The translations under genes and the position numbers were made by a program. The notes beneath the pieces were generated by a model that saw nothing but the letters and a program-made list of their open reading frames with translations, searched no databases and was not told the origin of the DNA. From positions 4,092,001-4,156,000 of the forward strand of contig NZ_CP053381.1 of the NCBI RefSeq assembly GCF_017868775.1: a DNA stretch of 64,000 nt. The letters run 5' to 3'. The DNA is from Billgrantia sulfidoxydans (GTDB taxonomy: Bacteria > Pseudomonadota > Gammaproteobacteria > Pseudomonadales > Halomonadaceae). Positions 44,241 through 54,524 of the stretch are shown piece by piece (position 1 is the first letter of the stretch; each line of letters starts with the position of its first letter).

Positions 44241-45197
44241 ATGCTGGAAATTCTCGCCATTACCACGCCGATCTTCCTGCTGATCGGTGCCGGCTATCTG
44301 GCCATGGGCATACGGCTGATCAATCGGGAGCAGGTGCAGGGTGTGGCGACCTTCGTGCTCTACTTCGCCCTGCCGGCGCTGGTGATACGCGCCCTGACCC
44401 AAAGTCCGCTCGACGAGGTGCTGCAGAAGCCGTACCTGCTGGCCTACGGCCTCGGCTCGGCCCTGGTCTTCGGCTTGGCCCTGCTGCTGACCCTGACGCT
44501 GCAGCGCAAGCCGCTCAGCGAAGGCGCCCTGCATGCCCTGGGCGTGTCCGCCTCCAACAGCGGTTTCATCGGCTATCCCGTCGCCGCCATGGTGCTCGGC
44601 AGCTCGCCGGCCGCCGTCTTCCTGGCGCTGAACATGATGATCGAGAACCTGCTTATCATCCCGATGGCCCTGATCCTGGCCGAGGCCGGGCGCCAGAGCG
44701 GGACCGGCATCGGAGCCATCGCGGGCAAGACCTTCTTGCGGCTGATCCGCAACCCCATCCTGATCGGCCTGGCCCTGGGCCTGCTATTGGCGGTAACGGA
44801 AACCTCGCTGCCGCGCCCGCTGGCCCAGGTCGTCGAGATGCTGGCCAATGCCGCCGGGCCGGCGGCGCTGTTCGTGATCGGCGGGACCCTGTTCGGGCTC
44901 CAGGTGCGCGGCATGCTGCGTGACGTCGGGCAGATCGTCGTCGGCAAGCTGGTTCTGCATCCTCTCGCCGTGCTCGGCCTGTTTCTGCTGATGCCGGCGG
45001 CGGACCCCACCCTGCTGGCCGGCGCACTGCTGTTCGCCTGCGCACCGATGATCAGCGTCTATCCCCTGCTCGGCCAGCGCTACGGCATGGCCGGCGTCAG
45101 CGCCGCCGCGCTGATGGTGGGCACACTGGCCGCCTTCTTGAGCCTGAGCCTGGCCATCTGGGCGATCCAGGCTGCCGGGCTACTGCCCATCGGCTAG
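44241..45197 (+). CDS. AEC-family membrane transporter
   Basis: A 318-residue protein with about ten membrane segments (ITTPIFLLIGAGYLAMG at the start, SASNSGFIGYPVAAMVLGS in the core) of the auxin-efflux-carrier family. It follows pcaR by 46 bases on the same strand. Family members move malonate, malate and other small acids. Transport of a pathway acid is possible but only suggested by position. Confidence 0.82.
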   Translation: MLEILAITTPIFLLIGAGYLAMGIRLINREQVQGVATFVLYFALPALVIRALTQSPLDEVLQKPYLLAYGLGSALVFGLALLLTLTLQRKPLSEGALHALGVSASNSGFIGYPVAAMVLGSSPAAVFLALNMMIENLLIIPMALILAEAGRQSGTGIGAIAGKTFLRLIRNPILIGLALGLLLAVTETSLPRPLAQVVEMLANAAGPAALFVIGGTLFGLQVRGMLRDVGQIVVGKLVLHPLAVLGLFLLMPAADPTLLAGALLFACAPMISVYPLLGQRYGMAGVSAAALMVGTLAAFLSLSLAIWAIQAAGLLPIG

Positions 45198-45212
45198 CGC
45201 TTCAGGCTCCAT

Positions 45213-45815
45213 TCACTCCCACCCCTCGACGCCGGCCATGTCGGGCAGCTCGTGGGCGATGCCCTTGTGGCAGGTAATGCAGGTATCGTCGCCCTGGATC
45301 AGCCCTCGCCGATGTGCCGCGGCCGCCCGGTTGCTCTGCCGAGTGAAATCCATGGCGTCCTCGTCGTGGCAGTTGCGGCACTCCAGCGAGTCGTTGGCCT
45401 CGAAGCGGCGCCACTCGCGGGAGGCCATCTCCAGGCGGTGGTCGAGGAACTTCTCGCGGGTATTGATGGTGCCGAAGATCTTGCCCCATACCTCCTTCGA
45501 GGCCTGCATCTTGCGCGCGATCTTGTCGGTCCAGTCGTGCGGCACGTGGCAGTCCGAGCACACCGCCCGCACACCCGAGCGGTTGGTGAAGTGAATGGTG
45601 GGCTGGATCTCTTCGTAGACGTTGGCCCGCATCTCGTGGCAGCCGATGCAGAACCGCTCGGTATTGGTCGCCTCCATGGCGGTATTGAAGCCGCCCCAGA
45701 ACAACACCCCGCCGATGAAGCCCCCCACGGTGAGAAACCCCAGGCTGAAGTAGCCGCTGGGCGAATTGAAGACGCGCCAGAAGACCGCGAGCAGGCTCTT
45801 GATACGTTGGATCAT
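45213..45815 (-). CDS. napC: Cytochrome c-type protein NapC
   Basis: A 200-residue membrane-anchored tetraheme cytochrome of the NapC/NirT family: one N-terminal membrane helix ([17 protein letters not shown]) and four heme motifs CIGCH, CSDCH, CRNCH and CITCH. It passes electrons from quinol to NapAB. It is the last gene of the nap operon, 10 bases after napB. Confidence 0.95.
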   Translation of the reverse strand: MIQRIKSLLAVFWRVFNSPSGYFSLGFLTVGGFIGGVLFWGGFNTAMEATNTERFCIGCHEMRANVYEEIQPTIHFTNRSGVRAVCSDCHVPHDWTDKIARKMQASKEVWGKIFGTINTREKFLDHRLEMASREWRRFEANDSLECRNCHDEDAMDFTRQSNRAAAAHRRGLIQGDDTCITCHKGIAHELPDMAGVEGWE

Positions 45816-45825
45816 GCAGCACCCC

Positions 45826-46290
45826 TCACTCTTCCGTCTCGCGTGGCTGGCGGAGGATTTCGGCGATGTCGACGAAGCGGTTCTCGACTGCCAGCGGCGC
45901 GTCCGTCTGCGGCACGTGGCACTGGTTGCAGAAGTAGCGGCGCGGCGAGAGTTCGGCGAGGAAGTTGCCGTCGCGGTCCATGTAGTGGGTCACGCTGATC
46001 ATCGGGGCCTGGGTGTCGCCGACCCGCTGCCGGCTGTGGCAGCTCATGCAGCGGTTGGCGTTGAGGTCGACCTGGTAGTTGTCGATCTTGTGCGGGATGG
46101 TCGGCGGCTGCATCGGGTAGGCCCGGACTCGCCGCTGGTCGTCGTTCACGACGTCGTAGAGCGGTTCCGGGGTGCGCTCCTCGAGCAGCGGTACGTGGCC
46201 GCGCAGGGCATCGAGTTCGCCCTCCTGGGCGAGCACGCCCAGGCTGATCGCCAACACTGCGACGGCGATGGCGGGGGTGATCGTTCGCAT
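45826..46290 (-). CDS. napB: Periplasmic nitrate reductase, diheme cytochrome subunit
   Basis: A 154-residue protein with a signal peptide and two heme motifs, CMSCH and CNQCH, separated as in NapB ([20 protein letters not shown], then ISVTHYMDR). It transfers electrons from NapC to the molybdenum subunit NapA. It lies 13 bases after napA. Confidence 0.95.
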   Translation of the reverse strand: MRTITPAIAVAVLAISLGVLAQEGELDALRGHVPLLEERTPEPLYDVVNDDQRRVRAYPMQPPTIPHKIDNYQVDLNANRCMSCHSRQRVGDTQAPMISVTHYMDRDGNFLAELSPRRYFCNQCHVPQTDAPLAVENRFVDIAEILRQPRETEE

Positions 46291-46303
46291 CGTGCTTCCC
46301 TCC

Positions 46304-48806
46304 CTAGACCGGTTCGATCCGGCAGGCGCACTTCTTGAAGTCCGTCTGCTTGGAGATGGGGTCGGTGGCGTCCAGCGTGACCTTGTTGATCAGCTGGCTG
46401 GCATCGAACCAGGGCACGAACACCAGCCCCCTGGGCATGCGGTTGCGCCCGCGCGTCTCGACGCGGGAGTTCATCTCGCCGCGCGGGCTGACGATACGCA
46501 CCTCGCTGCCGCGACGCACGCCGAGCTGACGCGCGTCCTCGGGGTGCAGGTAGACCACTGCCTGGGGAAAGGCGCGGTGCAGCTCGGGCACGCGCCGGGT
46601 CATCGAGCCGGAGTGCCAGTGCTCGAGCACCCGGCCGGTGACCAGCCACATCGGGTACTCCTCGTCGGGCGACTCGGCGGGCGGCTCGTAGGGCAGGGCG
46701 TAGATGACGGCGCGCCCGTCCTTGTGGCCGTAGAACTGGAAATCGCGCCCCTCCTCCACGTAGGGATCGTACTCGCCGTTGTAGCGCCAGCGCGTCTCCT
46801 CGCCGTCGACCACCGGCCAGCGCAAGCCGCGCTCCTGGTGGTAACGCTCGAACGGGGCTAGGTCGTGGGCCTTGCCGCGGGTGAACTTGGCATACTCCTC
46901 GAACAGCCCCTTCTGTACGTAGAAGCCGAAGTGGTGAGCCTCGTCGTTGGCGTACTCCTCGTCGAGCTCGTCGAGGCCGTAGGCATCCACCTGGCCGTTG
47001 CGGAACAGCACCTCGAACATCGACTTGCCGCGGTAGTCCGGGTTGGCCTCGAGCAGTTCCTCCGGCCACACCTCCTCGATCTGGAATCTGGAAGCGCTTG
47101 GAGAACTCCACCATCTGCCACAGGTCGGAGCGCGCTTCGCCGGGCGCCCTGACCAGCTGATGCCAGAACTGGGTGCGCCGCTCGGCGTTACCGTAGGCGC
47201 CCTCCTTCTCGACCCACATCGCCGCGGGCAGGATCAGGTCGGCCAGCTCGGCGGTCACGGTGGGGTAGGCATCGGAGACGACGATAAAGTTGTCGGGGTT
47301 GCGGTAGCCGGGGTAGGTCTCCTCGACCAGGTTGGCCGCCGCCTGGACATTGTTGTTGCACTGCACCCAGTAGACGTTGATCTCGCCGTCCTTGAGCATG
47401 CGGTTCTGCAGTACGGCATGGGCGCCGGGCTTCTCCTGGATGGTACCTTCCGGCACCTTCCAGGCGTTCTCGGCGAAGCGGCGGTGGTCCGGGTTGGTCA
47501 CCACCATGTCGGCCGGCAGCCGGTGCGAGAAGGTGCCGACCTCGCGCGCGGTGCCGCAGGCCGAGGGCTGGCCGGTCAGCGAGAAGGGACTGTTGCCCGG
47601 GGTGGAGATCTTGCCCGTCAGCAGATGGATGTTGTAGATCATGTTGTTCGCCCAGACCCCGCGGGTGTGCTGGTTGAAGCCCATGGTCCAGAACGACATC
47701 ACCTTGGTGTCGGGGTCGGCGTAGAGCTCGGCCAGGGCATCGAGCTGACGCTGGGGCACGCCCGAAAGCTCGCTGACCGTCTCGGCGTCGTACTGCTGCA
47801 GGAACTCGCGGTAGCGCTCGAAGTCGATGTCGCGGGCACCGCCGCTTTCGGCGGCGTTGGCCGCCGCCAGCTCCAGGCGATGCTCGGGGCGCAGGCCGTA
47901 GCCGATATCGACGTTGCCCTCCATGAAGCGCACGTGCTCGTTGACGAAGTCCCAGTTCACCCGGTCGTTCTCGATGATGTAGCGCTGTATATAGTTGAGG
48001 ATCGCCAGATCGGCCTGGGGCGTGAAGATGATCGGCTGGTCGGCCAGCTCGAAGGAGCGGTGCTCGAAGGTGGAGAGCACCGCCACCTTGACGTGGGGAG
48101 CCGACAACCGGCGGTCGGTGACCCGGGTCCACAGGATGGGGTGCATCTCGGCCATGTTGGAGCCCCACAGCACGAAGGCATCCGCCGCCTCGATGTCGTC
48201 GTAGCAGCCCATCGGCTCGTCCATGCCGAAGGTGCGCATGAAGCCGAATACCGCCGAGGCCATGCAGTGGCGCGCATTGGGGTCGATGTGGTTGGAGCGG
48301 AAGCCGGCTTTCATCAGCTTGTTGGCGGCATAGCCCTCCCACACCGTCCACTGGCCGGAGCCGAACATGCCGATACCCTGGGGGCCCTTCTCGCGCAGCA
48401 CCGCCTTGTACTTTTCAGCCATCACGTCGAAGGCCTCGTCCCAGCTCACCGGAGTGAACTCGCCGTTCTTGTCGTACTGGCCGTTGGTCTTGCGCAGCAG
48501 CGGCTGGGTGAGTCGGTCCTCGCCGTACATGATCTTGGACAGGAAATAGCCCTTGATGCAGTTGACGCCGCGATTGACCGGGGCGTTGATGTCGGCGTGG
48601 GTGGCGACCACCTGATTGTCGCGTGTCGCCACATTGACCCCGCAGCCCACGCCGCAGAAGCGGCACGGTGCCTTCGACCACTTCAACTGGGACTGGCTGG
48701 CGTCGGTGACCACGTTCTGCGCCTGGCCGGTAGTTCTGATCCCTGCCGCCGCGGTGGCTGTGGTCGCCGCCGTGGCCTTGATGAAGTCACGTCGCGTCAG
48801 CGTCAT
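46304..48806 (-). pseudogene. napA: Periplasmic nitrate reductase catalytic subunit, frameshifted by a 7-base duplication
   Basis: The protein starts with a Tat signal ([19 protein letters not shown]). It has the 4Fe-4S cysteines 48, 51, 55 and 83 and the molybdenum ligand Cys181 in NARHCMAS. The frame is correct to FSKRFQI at about residue 573, then is lost. The correct frame resumes at once with EEVWPEELL and runs to the normal C-terminus. At the junction the 7-base unit TCTGGAA occurs twice in tandem (47080-47093, plus strand). Removing one copy restores an 831-residue NapA, the usual length. As read, the C-terminal molybdopterin-binding part is lost, so the enzyme should be inactive. Confidence 0.92.
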
Positions 48807-49083
48807 CGCTCATCTCCTCCATCTCCCTGTTCAGTTCCTCGGCGATCTCCGCATGGTGGTAGACCAGGCTCACCGACAGCACGCCCGGGGCTCGCTGAAG
48901 CGCCTCGATGAATGCCACAATCTCGCGCTGTCCCGCCGTCTCCAGCACCAGCACCATCTTGCCGCACGGGTCCGTGGCGTGGACTTCGACGCCCGGATGG
49001 GCCTGGCACTGCTGTCGGACGTCGGCGATGTGCGCCGGCTGCAGTTGCACGACCAGGCTCGAGATATGTAACTCTGCGTTCAT
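48787..49083 (-). CDS. napD: NapA signal-peptide-binding chaperone
   Basis: A 98-residue protein ([22 protein letters not shown]) with the ferredoxin-like fold of NapD, which binds the Tat signal of NapA until the cofactor is inserted. Its start overlaps the napF stop by 4 bases (ATGA) and its end overlaps the napA start by 20 bases. Confidence 0.9.
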   Translation of the reverse strand: MNAELHISSLVVQLQPAHIADVRQQCQAHPGVEVHATDPCGKMVLVLETAGQREIVAFIEALQRAPGVLSVSLVYHHAEIAEELNREMEEMSDDADAT

Positions 49084-49616
49084 GTCTCCCCCTGAAGGTC
49101 GGTGGAGGGAAGCCGGGCCGAATGGCCCGAGCCCGGTACCCCGACCGTGACCGCCCCGGTGGGACACACCGAGACGCAGGCGCCGCAGCCGTTGCAGACC
49201 TCGCTGTCGATCGAGGGCACCGGTACGCGCCGGGCATTGAACGAGAAATGGATCGCGCCGGCCTCACAGCTCTCGCCGCAGCTGCGGCAGTAGACGCCCT
49301 GCGGCCCCAGGCATGCCGGCCCGATGGCCGCGACGTGCCGCCACGGCGGCTCATGCACCGGGTCGAGAAAGACCTCTTCCTCGCAGGCCTCGACGCAGGC
49401 ACGGCAGAAGATGCACTCGCCACGTTGGAAGTCGACCTGCGGAAAACCGGCCGCATCGCGCACGATAATGTCGGTTTCGCAGGCCTGGAAGCAGTCGCCG
49501 CACTGGCTGCAATTTTCCAGGAATTGTGGCTCATCACGGGCCCAGGGTGGACGCAGCGCAGGGGAATATTCGAGGCGCCCCTTGAGCAACGCCCGCCGCG
49601 AGGGTTCCACGGCCAT
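49080..49616 (-). CDS. napF: Ferredoxin-type protein NapF
   Basis: A 178-residue cytoplasmic iron-sulfur protein with 4Fe-4S motifs CSQCGDCFQAC, CIFCRACVEAC and CNGCGACVSVC and one irregular cysteine group. NapF helps load the iron-sulfur cluster of NapA. It lies between napE and napD. Confidence 0.93.
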   Translation of the reverse strand: MAVEPSRRALLKGRLEYSPALRPPWARDEPQFLENCSQCGDCFQACETDIIVRDAAGFPQVDFQRGECIFCRACVEACEEEVFLDPVHEPPWRHVAAIGPACLGPQGVYCRSCGESCEAGAIHFSFNARRVPVPSIDSEVCNGCGACVSVCPTGAVTVGVPGSGHSARLPSTDLQGET

Positions 49617-49698
49617 TTCGTTTCTCCACGGTCTTTATTATTTCAATTCAGTTTTGCAATTTTTCTTATTTGCTTTTTCTTATGTGCCTCTCGACCCG

Positions 49699-49902
49699 CT
49701 AGCCGGGCGGACCGGGAGGTCCGGCAAAGATCTGGAAGATCCATACAGCGAAGCCGTAGCCCGATACCACAAGAACGGCAAGAATCGGAAACAGGATGCC
49801 GGCGAGGAACAGAAATACCAGAAGCTCCCGCTTCTTCTCCTGCTGCTCTTCGGGCGTTTGCGGCTTGCGCTTGCGGCTTGGTTTGTCGATCGTTCTTTGC
49901 AT
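49699..49902 (-). CDS. napE: NapE family membrane protein
   Basis: A 67-residue protein starting at ATG 49902 (MQRTIDKPSRKRKPQTPEEQ): a basic N-terminus and one membrane helix ending in GYGFAVWIFQIFAGPPGPPG. This matches NapE in size, helix position and the Gly-Tyr-Gly-Phe motif. Function unknown. It is the first gene of the nap operon; I saw no clear FNR or NarL site upstream. Confidence 0.85.
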   Translation of the reverse strand: MQRTIDKPSRKRKPQTPEEQQEKKRELLVFLFLAGILFPILAVLVVSGYGFAVWIFQIFAGPPGPPG

Positions 49903-50011
49903 GAATCGGCACCAGAGCGAGACGTCTTGTACTACCGTAGGAAGCAAAGAGGTCTTGCGCAAACCGAATTCGAGCTCGCTCATCATTCAGGCAACAAGCG
50001 GGAGCAACGGA

Positions 50012-50518
50012 ATGAAAATCTTTCTCTCAAAGGACTCGATCATCCTGGGGGTGGTGCTGGCCTGCCTGCTGGCCGGGCCGGCATTGGCGCGGGAGAGCGA
50101 GGATCGCGAAGCGATCCAGGCCAGCCTACGGGCCCTGCACCAGCATCAGGCTGACCTGGCGGAGCTGGCCGAGAAGCGTGCCGAAGATGACGAGGTCGTC
50201 CAATTGGCCAACACCCTGCGGCGCGACCACGCCATTCTCGACGAGTGGCTGGCCGAGGCCAGCGGGAACAGCGACACCCCGCACGACGAGCACACTCTGC
50301 ATGATCGGGATGCCTTTGAAGCATTACGCGAATTGGAGGGAGAAGCGTTCGACGAGACCTTTCTGTCCTACCAGATGGAACTGCATGTGGCCGCGATCGA
50401 GTACCTGGAGCAGAACCGCCCCCAGGGCGACGGGCAGCTCGACGAGTTCAACAACCACCTGCTCGTCACTCACGAGACGCTACTCGTCAATCGCGAGCTG
50501 ATCGACTCGTTACTCTAA
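50012..50518 (+). CDS. DUF4142-like periplasmic protein
   Basis: A 168-residue protein with a signal peptide (LVVLACLLAGPALA type, cleaved near ALARES) and a helical body rich in Asp/Glu and His (LHQHQADLAELAEKRAEDDEV, TPHDEHTLHDRDAFE in part). The layout fits DUF4142, a four-helix periplasmic domain. It is divergent from napE. Its function is unknown. Confidence 0.6.
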   Translation: MKIFLSKDSIILGVVLACLLAGPALARESEDREAIQASLRALHQHQADLAELAEKRAEDDEVVQLANTLRRDHAILDEWLAEASGNSDTPHDEHTLHDRDAFEALRELEGEAFDETFLSYQMELHVAAIEYLEQNRPQGDGQLDEFNNHLLVTHETLLVNRELIDSLL

Positions 50519-50570
50519 GGGGTTGTCGTGCAAGGCCCGCTGCCGTGGGGCACGACAGCGGGCGGCAGGC

Positions 50571-51014
50571 TCAGGCACGCTCGGCGGCGCGGATCACGGC
50601 GTCCAGCGCGGCCAGGTAGCCCTGGCTGCCGAGCCCGGCGATGACGCCGTCGGCGCGCAGCGAGACGTAGGAGTGGTGGCGGAAGCTCTCGCGCTTGTGC
50701 ACGTTGGAGAGGTGTACCTCGATCACCTTGCCCTCGAAGGCGTTGAGCGCATCGAGGATCGCCACCGAGGTATGCGTATAGGCGGCGGGGTTGATGACGA
50801 TCGCCGCGGTGCCATCCTCGCGCGCGGCATGGATGGCGTCGATCAGCACGCCCTCGTGGTTGCTCTGCAGCGCCTTGATGTCCCAGCCGTTGACGGCAGC
50901 CTTCTCGTACAGCGCATTGTTGATGTCGTTAAGGGTCTCGCTGCCGTAGATCTCCGGCTGGCGGGTGCCCAGCAGGTTGAGGTTGGGGCCGTGCAGGATC
51001 AGTACCTTGTTCAT
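50571..51014 (-). CDS. aroQ: 3-dehydroquinate dehydratase, type II
   Basis: A 147-residue enzyme: [20 protein letters not shown] at the start, the Asn/Ala motif [13 protein letters not shown] and the His of [13 protein letters not shown]. It makes 3-dehydroshikimate in the shikimate pathway. In this organism protocatechuate can also come from dehydroshikimate, but no dehydratase for that is seen here. Confidence 0.95.
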   Translation of the reverse strand: MNKVLILHGPNLNLLGTRQPEIYGSETLNDINNALYEKAAVNGWDIKALQSNHEGVLIDAIHAAREDGTAAIVINPAAYTHTSVAILDALNAFEGKVIEVHLSNVHKRESFRHHSYVSLRADGVIAGLGSQGYLAALDAVIRAAERA

Positions 51015-51054
51015 CGCGGTCTCTCTGGTGGAAACGGAATCACACGAGCGGGCT

Positions 51055-54036
51055 TCATGCCGCAGGCTCCAGCAGGCGCTGCCAGGCCTCGATCACCGCC
51101 TGGCGGTGGGCGTGGAAGTCGGCGTCGCGGCCGCGGGCGGCCTCGCGGGTCAGCGAGGCGCGGTGGGCGGCGCTACGCAGGGCCAGGTAGGCCTCGCGCA
51201 GGCGCCGGCACTCCTCGGCGGGCAGGCGGCCGCTGCTCTCCAGCGTCTCGAGGATGCGCATGTTGTCGCTCCACTGCAGCAGTTCGGGTGTATCGTGCCC
51301 CATGGAGAGCACCGCGAACTGGCACAGGAACTCGATGTCGACCATGCCGCCGGGGTCGTGCTTGAGGTCGAACTCGCCCTCCCCGGCCTTGCCGCCCAGG
51401 TGGTCGCGCATCTTGCGGCGCATCTTGACCACCTCTTCGCCCAGGGCCCGGCAATCGCGCTCGCGCCCGAGGATCTCGCGGCGCACCGCGTCGAAGCCCT
51501 CGGCCAGGCGGGGGTGGCCGGCCACCACACGGGCGCGCACCAGCGCCTGGTGCTCCCAGGTCCAGGCTTCGCGGCGCTGGTACTCGCCGAAAGCGTCTAG
51601 CGTGGTGGCCAGCAGCCCGGCATTGCCCGAGGGACGCAGGCGCATGTCCACTTCGTAGAGCGTGCCGGCCGGGGTCACCGCGGTGAGCAGGTGGATGATG
51701 CGCTGGCCCAAGCGGGTGAAGAACACCGGCGTGTCGATGGGCCGCGCACCGTCGGTCTCGCCGTGGGAATCGGCATCGTGAATGAACACCAGGTCGAGAT
51801 CCGACCCGTAACCCAGTTCGATGCCGCCCAGCTTGCCATAGCCGACGATCAGAAATTCGGGGTCGCTACCGGCCCGGCTGCCATCGCGCCGCAGCGGGTA
51901 GCCATGCTTGCGCACCAGGTGGCGCCAGGCCATGGCCAGCACCTTCTCCAGCAGCACCTCGGCGATGTAGGTGAGATAGTCGCTGACCTTCATCAGGTGG
52001 CGGGTCCCGGCGATGTCCGAGGCGGCCACCCGTAGCACGTGGGCGTGCTTGAACACGCGCAGCGCCTCGAGCTGCGCCTCTTCGTCGTCCTCGGGAATGC
52101 GCCCCAGGGTCTGACGCAGCTCGTCGGCCAGGCGCGCCTTGTCGGCGGGTGTGTAGAGCGTATCCGGTGTCAGCAGCTCGTCGAGCAGGATCGGATAGCG
52201 GGCCATCTGCTCGGCGATCCAGGGGCTGGCGCCGCACAGCTCCATCAAATGACTGAGCGCCTCGGGATTCTCGCGCAGCAGCGCCAGGTAGGCGGTGCGC
52301 CGCAGCACCGACTCGACCAGCGGCAGCACGCGTTCGAGCGCGGTATCGGAGGCGTCGCTTGCCGCCACGGCATCCAGCAGCAGCGGCAGCAGGGCTTCGA
52401 GGCGGTCGTAGCCGATGCGCTGCATGGACTGGACCTGGCGCGACTGGCGCAGGGTCACCAGGCGGCGCAGCGCGGTCTCGGGCTGAGCGAAGCCCGCCTC
52501 GGCGAGCATCGCCTGCGCCTCCGACTCCTCCAGCTCGCCGCACCACAGCGCGCGCCAGTCGTCGAGCGAGACGCCTCCCTCCTCGGGGGTCGCACTTGCC
52601 TCCTCGTGCTCCTCCTCGGGGTCGGCCACCACCGCATCGAAGTGGTGGCGGACCCGCCCGCGCACCTCCTCGAGCCGCGCCACGACCGCCGGCCAGTCCT
52701 CCATGTTGAGCGCCTGGGCCACACGCTCGCGATCGAGGTCGTCGTCGGGCAGGTTCTGGGTCTGGCGATCCTCCAGTGCCTGCAGCACGTGCTCGAGATC
52801 GCGCAGGAAGACATAGTCGGGCTCGAGTTCTTCGACCACCTGCTGCGGCAGCAGGCCCAGCGCCGGCAGGCGCGTGAGCGCGGTCCGCAGCGAGGTGACC
52901 TGCAGCTCGGTATCGCGGCCGCCGCGGATCAACTGGAAGGCCTGCACCACGAACTCCACCTCGCGAATGCCGCCGGGGCCGAGCTTGATGTTGGCCTGCA
53001 TGCCGCGGCGCTTCACCTCGCGGTTGATCAGCGCCTTCATCTCGCGCAGCGACTCGATGGCGCCGAAGTCGAGGTACTTGCGATAGACGAAGGGGCGCAG
53101 GTTACCGAGCAGCTCCCCCCCGGCCCCCAGGTCGCCGGCCACTGGCCGCGCCTTGAGCATGGCATAGCGCTCCCACTCGCGGCCCTGGTCCTGGTAATAG
53201 GCGGCCAGCGACGAGAAGCTGCCGACCAGCGGACCGCCGTCGCCCAGCGGGCGCAGGCGCATGTCGACGCGAAAGACGAAGCCGTCGGCGGTCACCGCAT
53301 CCAGCGCGGCGATCAGCTTCTGCCCCAGCTTGGTGAAGTACTCCTGGTGAGTGAGCGACTTGCGCCCGCCCTCGGTCTCACCCTGCTCGGGATAGGCGAA
53401 GATCAGGTCGATGTCCGAGGAGAGGTTGAGCTCGCCGGCGCCGAGCTTGCCCATGCCCAGCACCACCAGGCGCTGCTCGCTGCCGTCGGCGCGCGGCGCC
53501 GGGCGCCCCCAGCGCGGCTCGAGATGGGTCTCGAGCCAGCCCAGCGCGCCCTCGAGACACACCTCGGCCAGCCGCGACACCGCGGCGGCGGTCGACCACA
53601 TGTCGATGCCCGCCGGCCGCGTCAGGTCGCGCCACACGATGCCCAGCATGCGCGCCCGGCGGAAGCGGCGCAGCGCCGCGTGCAGGGCCGCCTCGTCCTC
53701 GACGCTCTCGAGCCGCTCGGCCAGCCAGGCGGCGAGCGTTTCGGCGCCCGGGGCCTCATCCAGCTCGCCGCTGGCATCCAGGTGCTGAAGCCAGTCGGGA
53801 TAGCGCGCCAGCGTATCGGCCGCGAAGTCGGAAATGGCGATCACGCGTGCCAGCTGGCGCCGACGCTCGGGATCGAGGCCCAGCCAGTTCTCCGACGGTG
53901 GTTCCTGGCCGGTCATCTCGGCGACGCTGTCGCCCTGCGCCAGGCTTTCGCCGAGACGCTGCCACGCCTTCTCCAGGGCTGGCACGAGCGCGGGGGAGAG
54001 GTCGTCGGCGGGCAGGAAGTCGTCGGGAATGGGCAT
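51055..54036 (-). CDS. glnE: Glutamine synthetase adenylyltransferase / deadenylase
   Basis: A 993-residue bifunctional enzyme with two nucleotidyltransferase domains: N-terminal deadenylase ([14 protein letters not shown]) and C-terminal adenylyltransferase ([15 protein letters not shown]). It adjusts glutamine synthetase to nitrogen status through PII. The length is as in other gammaproteobacteria. Confidence 0.96.
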   Translation of the reverse strand: MPIPDDFLPADDLSPALVPALEKAWQRLGESLAQGDSVAEMTGQEPPSENWLGLDPERRRQLARVIAISDFAADTLARYPDWLQHLDASGELDEAPGAETLAAWLAERLESVEDEAALHAALRRFRRARMLGIVWRDLTRPAGIDMWSTAAAVSRLAEVCLEGALGWLETHLEPRWGRPAPRADGSEQRLVVLGMGKLGAGELNLSSDIDLIFAYPEQGETEGGRKSLTHQEYFTKLGQKLIAALDAVTADGFVFRVDMRLRPLGDGGPLVGSFSSLAAYYQDQGREWERYAMLKARPVAGDLGAGGELLGNLRPFVYRKYLDFGAIESLREMKALINREVKRRGMQANIKLGPGGIREVEFVVQAFQLIRGGRDTELQVTSLRTALTRLPALGLLPQQVVEELEPDYVFLRDLEHVLQALEDRQTQNLPDDDLDRERVAQALNMEDWPAVVARLEEVRGRVRHHFDAVVADPEEEHEEASATPEEGGVSLDDWRALWCGELEESEAQAMLAEAGFAQPETALRRLVTLRQSRQVQSMQRIGYDRLEALLPLLLDAVAASDASDTALERVLPLVESVLRRTAYLALLRENPEALSHLMELCGASPWIAEQMARYPILLDELLTPDTLYTPADKARLADELRQTLGRIPEDDEEAQLEALRVFKHAHVLRVAASDIAGTRHLMKVSDYLTYIAEVLLEKVLAMAWRHLVRKHGYPLRRDGSRAGSDPEFLIVGYGKLGGIELGYGSDLDLVFIHDADSHGETDGARPIDTPVFFTRLGQRIIHLLTAVTPAGTLYEVDMRLRPSGNAGLLATTLDAFGEYQRREAWTWEHQALVRARVVAGHPRLAEGFDAVRREILGRERDCRALGEEVVKMRRKMRDHLGGKAGEGEFDLKHDPGGMVDIEFLCQFAVLSMGHDTPELLQWSDNMRILETLESSGRLPAEECRRLREAYLALRSAAHRASLTREAARGRDADFHAHRQAVIEAWQRLLEPAA

Positions 54037-54122
54037 GGCGCGCGCCTTATCGCAGCTGAGGTCCCCTCAGCATATCGAAGGCATCGGCGCGGGGGCACCC
54101 CTGGGGGGTGACACGGCGGCAT

Positions 54123-54494
54123 TCAGCCGAAGAATTTCTGCCAGATGAGCAGCCCCCAGGTCAGGCCGGCGGCCAGCAGGGCCAGCAGCACCGCCGCCGA
54201 GCCGATGTCCTTGGCCCGCCCCGACAGCTCGTGGTGCTCGGTGCCGATGCGGTCCACCACGCTCTCGATGGCGCTGTTGATCAGCTCCACGGTGAGCACC
54301 AGCAGGCAGCTGCCCACCAGCAGGATCCACTCCACCGGCCCGGAGCCGATCCACCAGGCCAGCGGCAGCATCACCACGCACAGGGCCAGCTCCTGGCGAA
54401 ACGCCGTCTCATGACGAAAGGCAAACCTGAGCCCCTTGAGGGAGTAGCCCGTGGCATCGATGATGTGCCGCCATCCGGTACGCGCTGGTTTCAT
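54123..54494 (-). CDS. dgkA: Diacylglycerol kinase
   Basis: A 123-residue membrane enzyme with three helices and the signature VELINSAIESVVDRIG. It phosphorylates diacylglycerol for phospholipid recycling. It lies 30 bases after dacB on the same strand. Confidence 0.94.
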   Translation of the reverse strand: MKPARTGWRHIIDATGYSLKGLRFAFRHETAFRQELALCVVMLPLAWWIGSGPVEWILLVGSCLLVLTVELINSAIESVVDRIGTEHHELSGRAKDIGSAAVLLALLAAGLTWGLLIWQKFFG

Positions 54495-54524
54495 CGTCTC
54501 GCAATCCTTACGTGCAGGTGGAAC

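Noticed and set aside
49903..50011. FNR or NarL site in front of napE
   Set aside because: No TTGAT-N4-ATCAA-like or heptamer pair was found on reading the gap.
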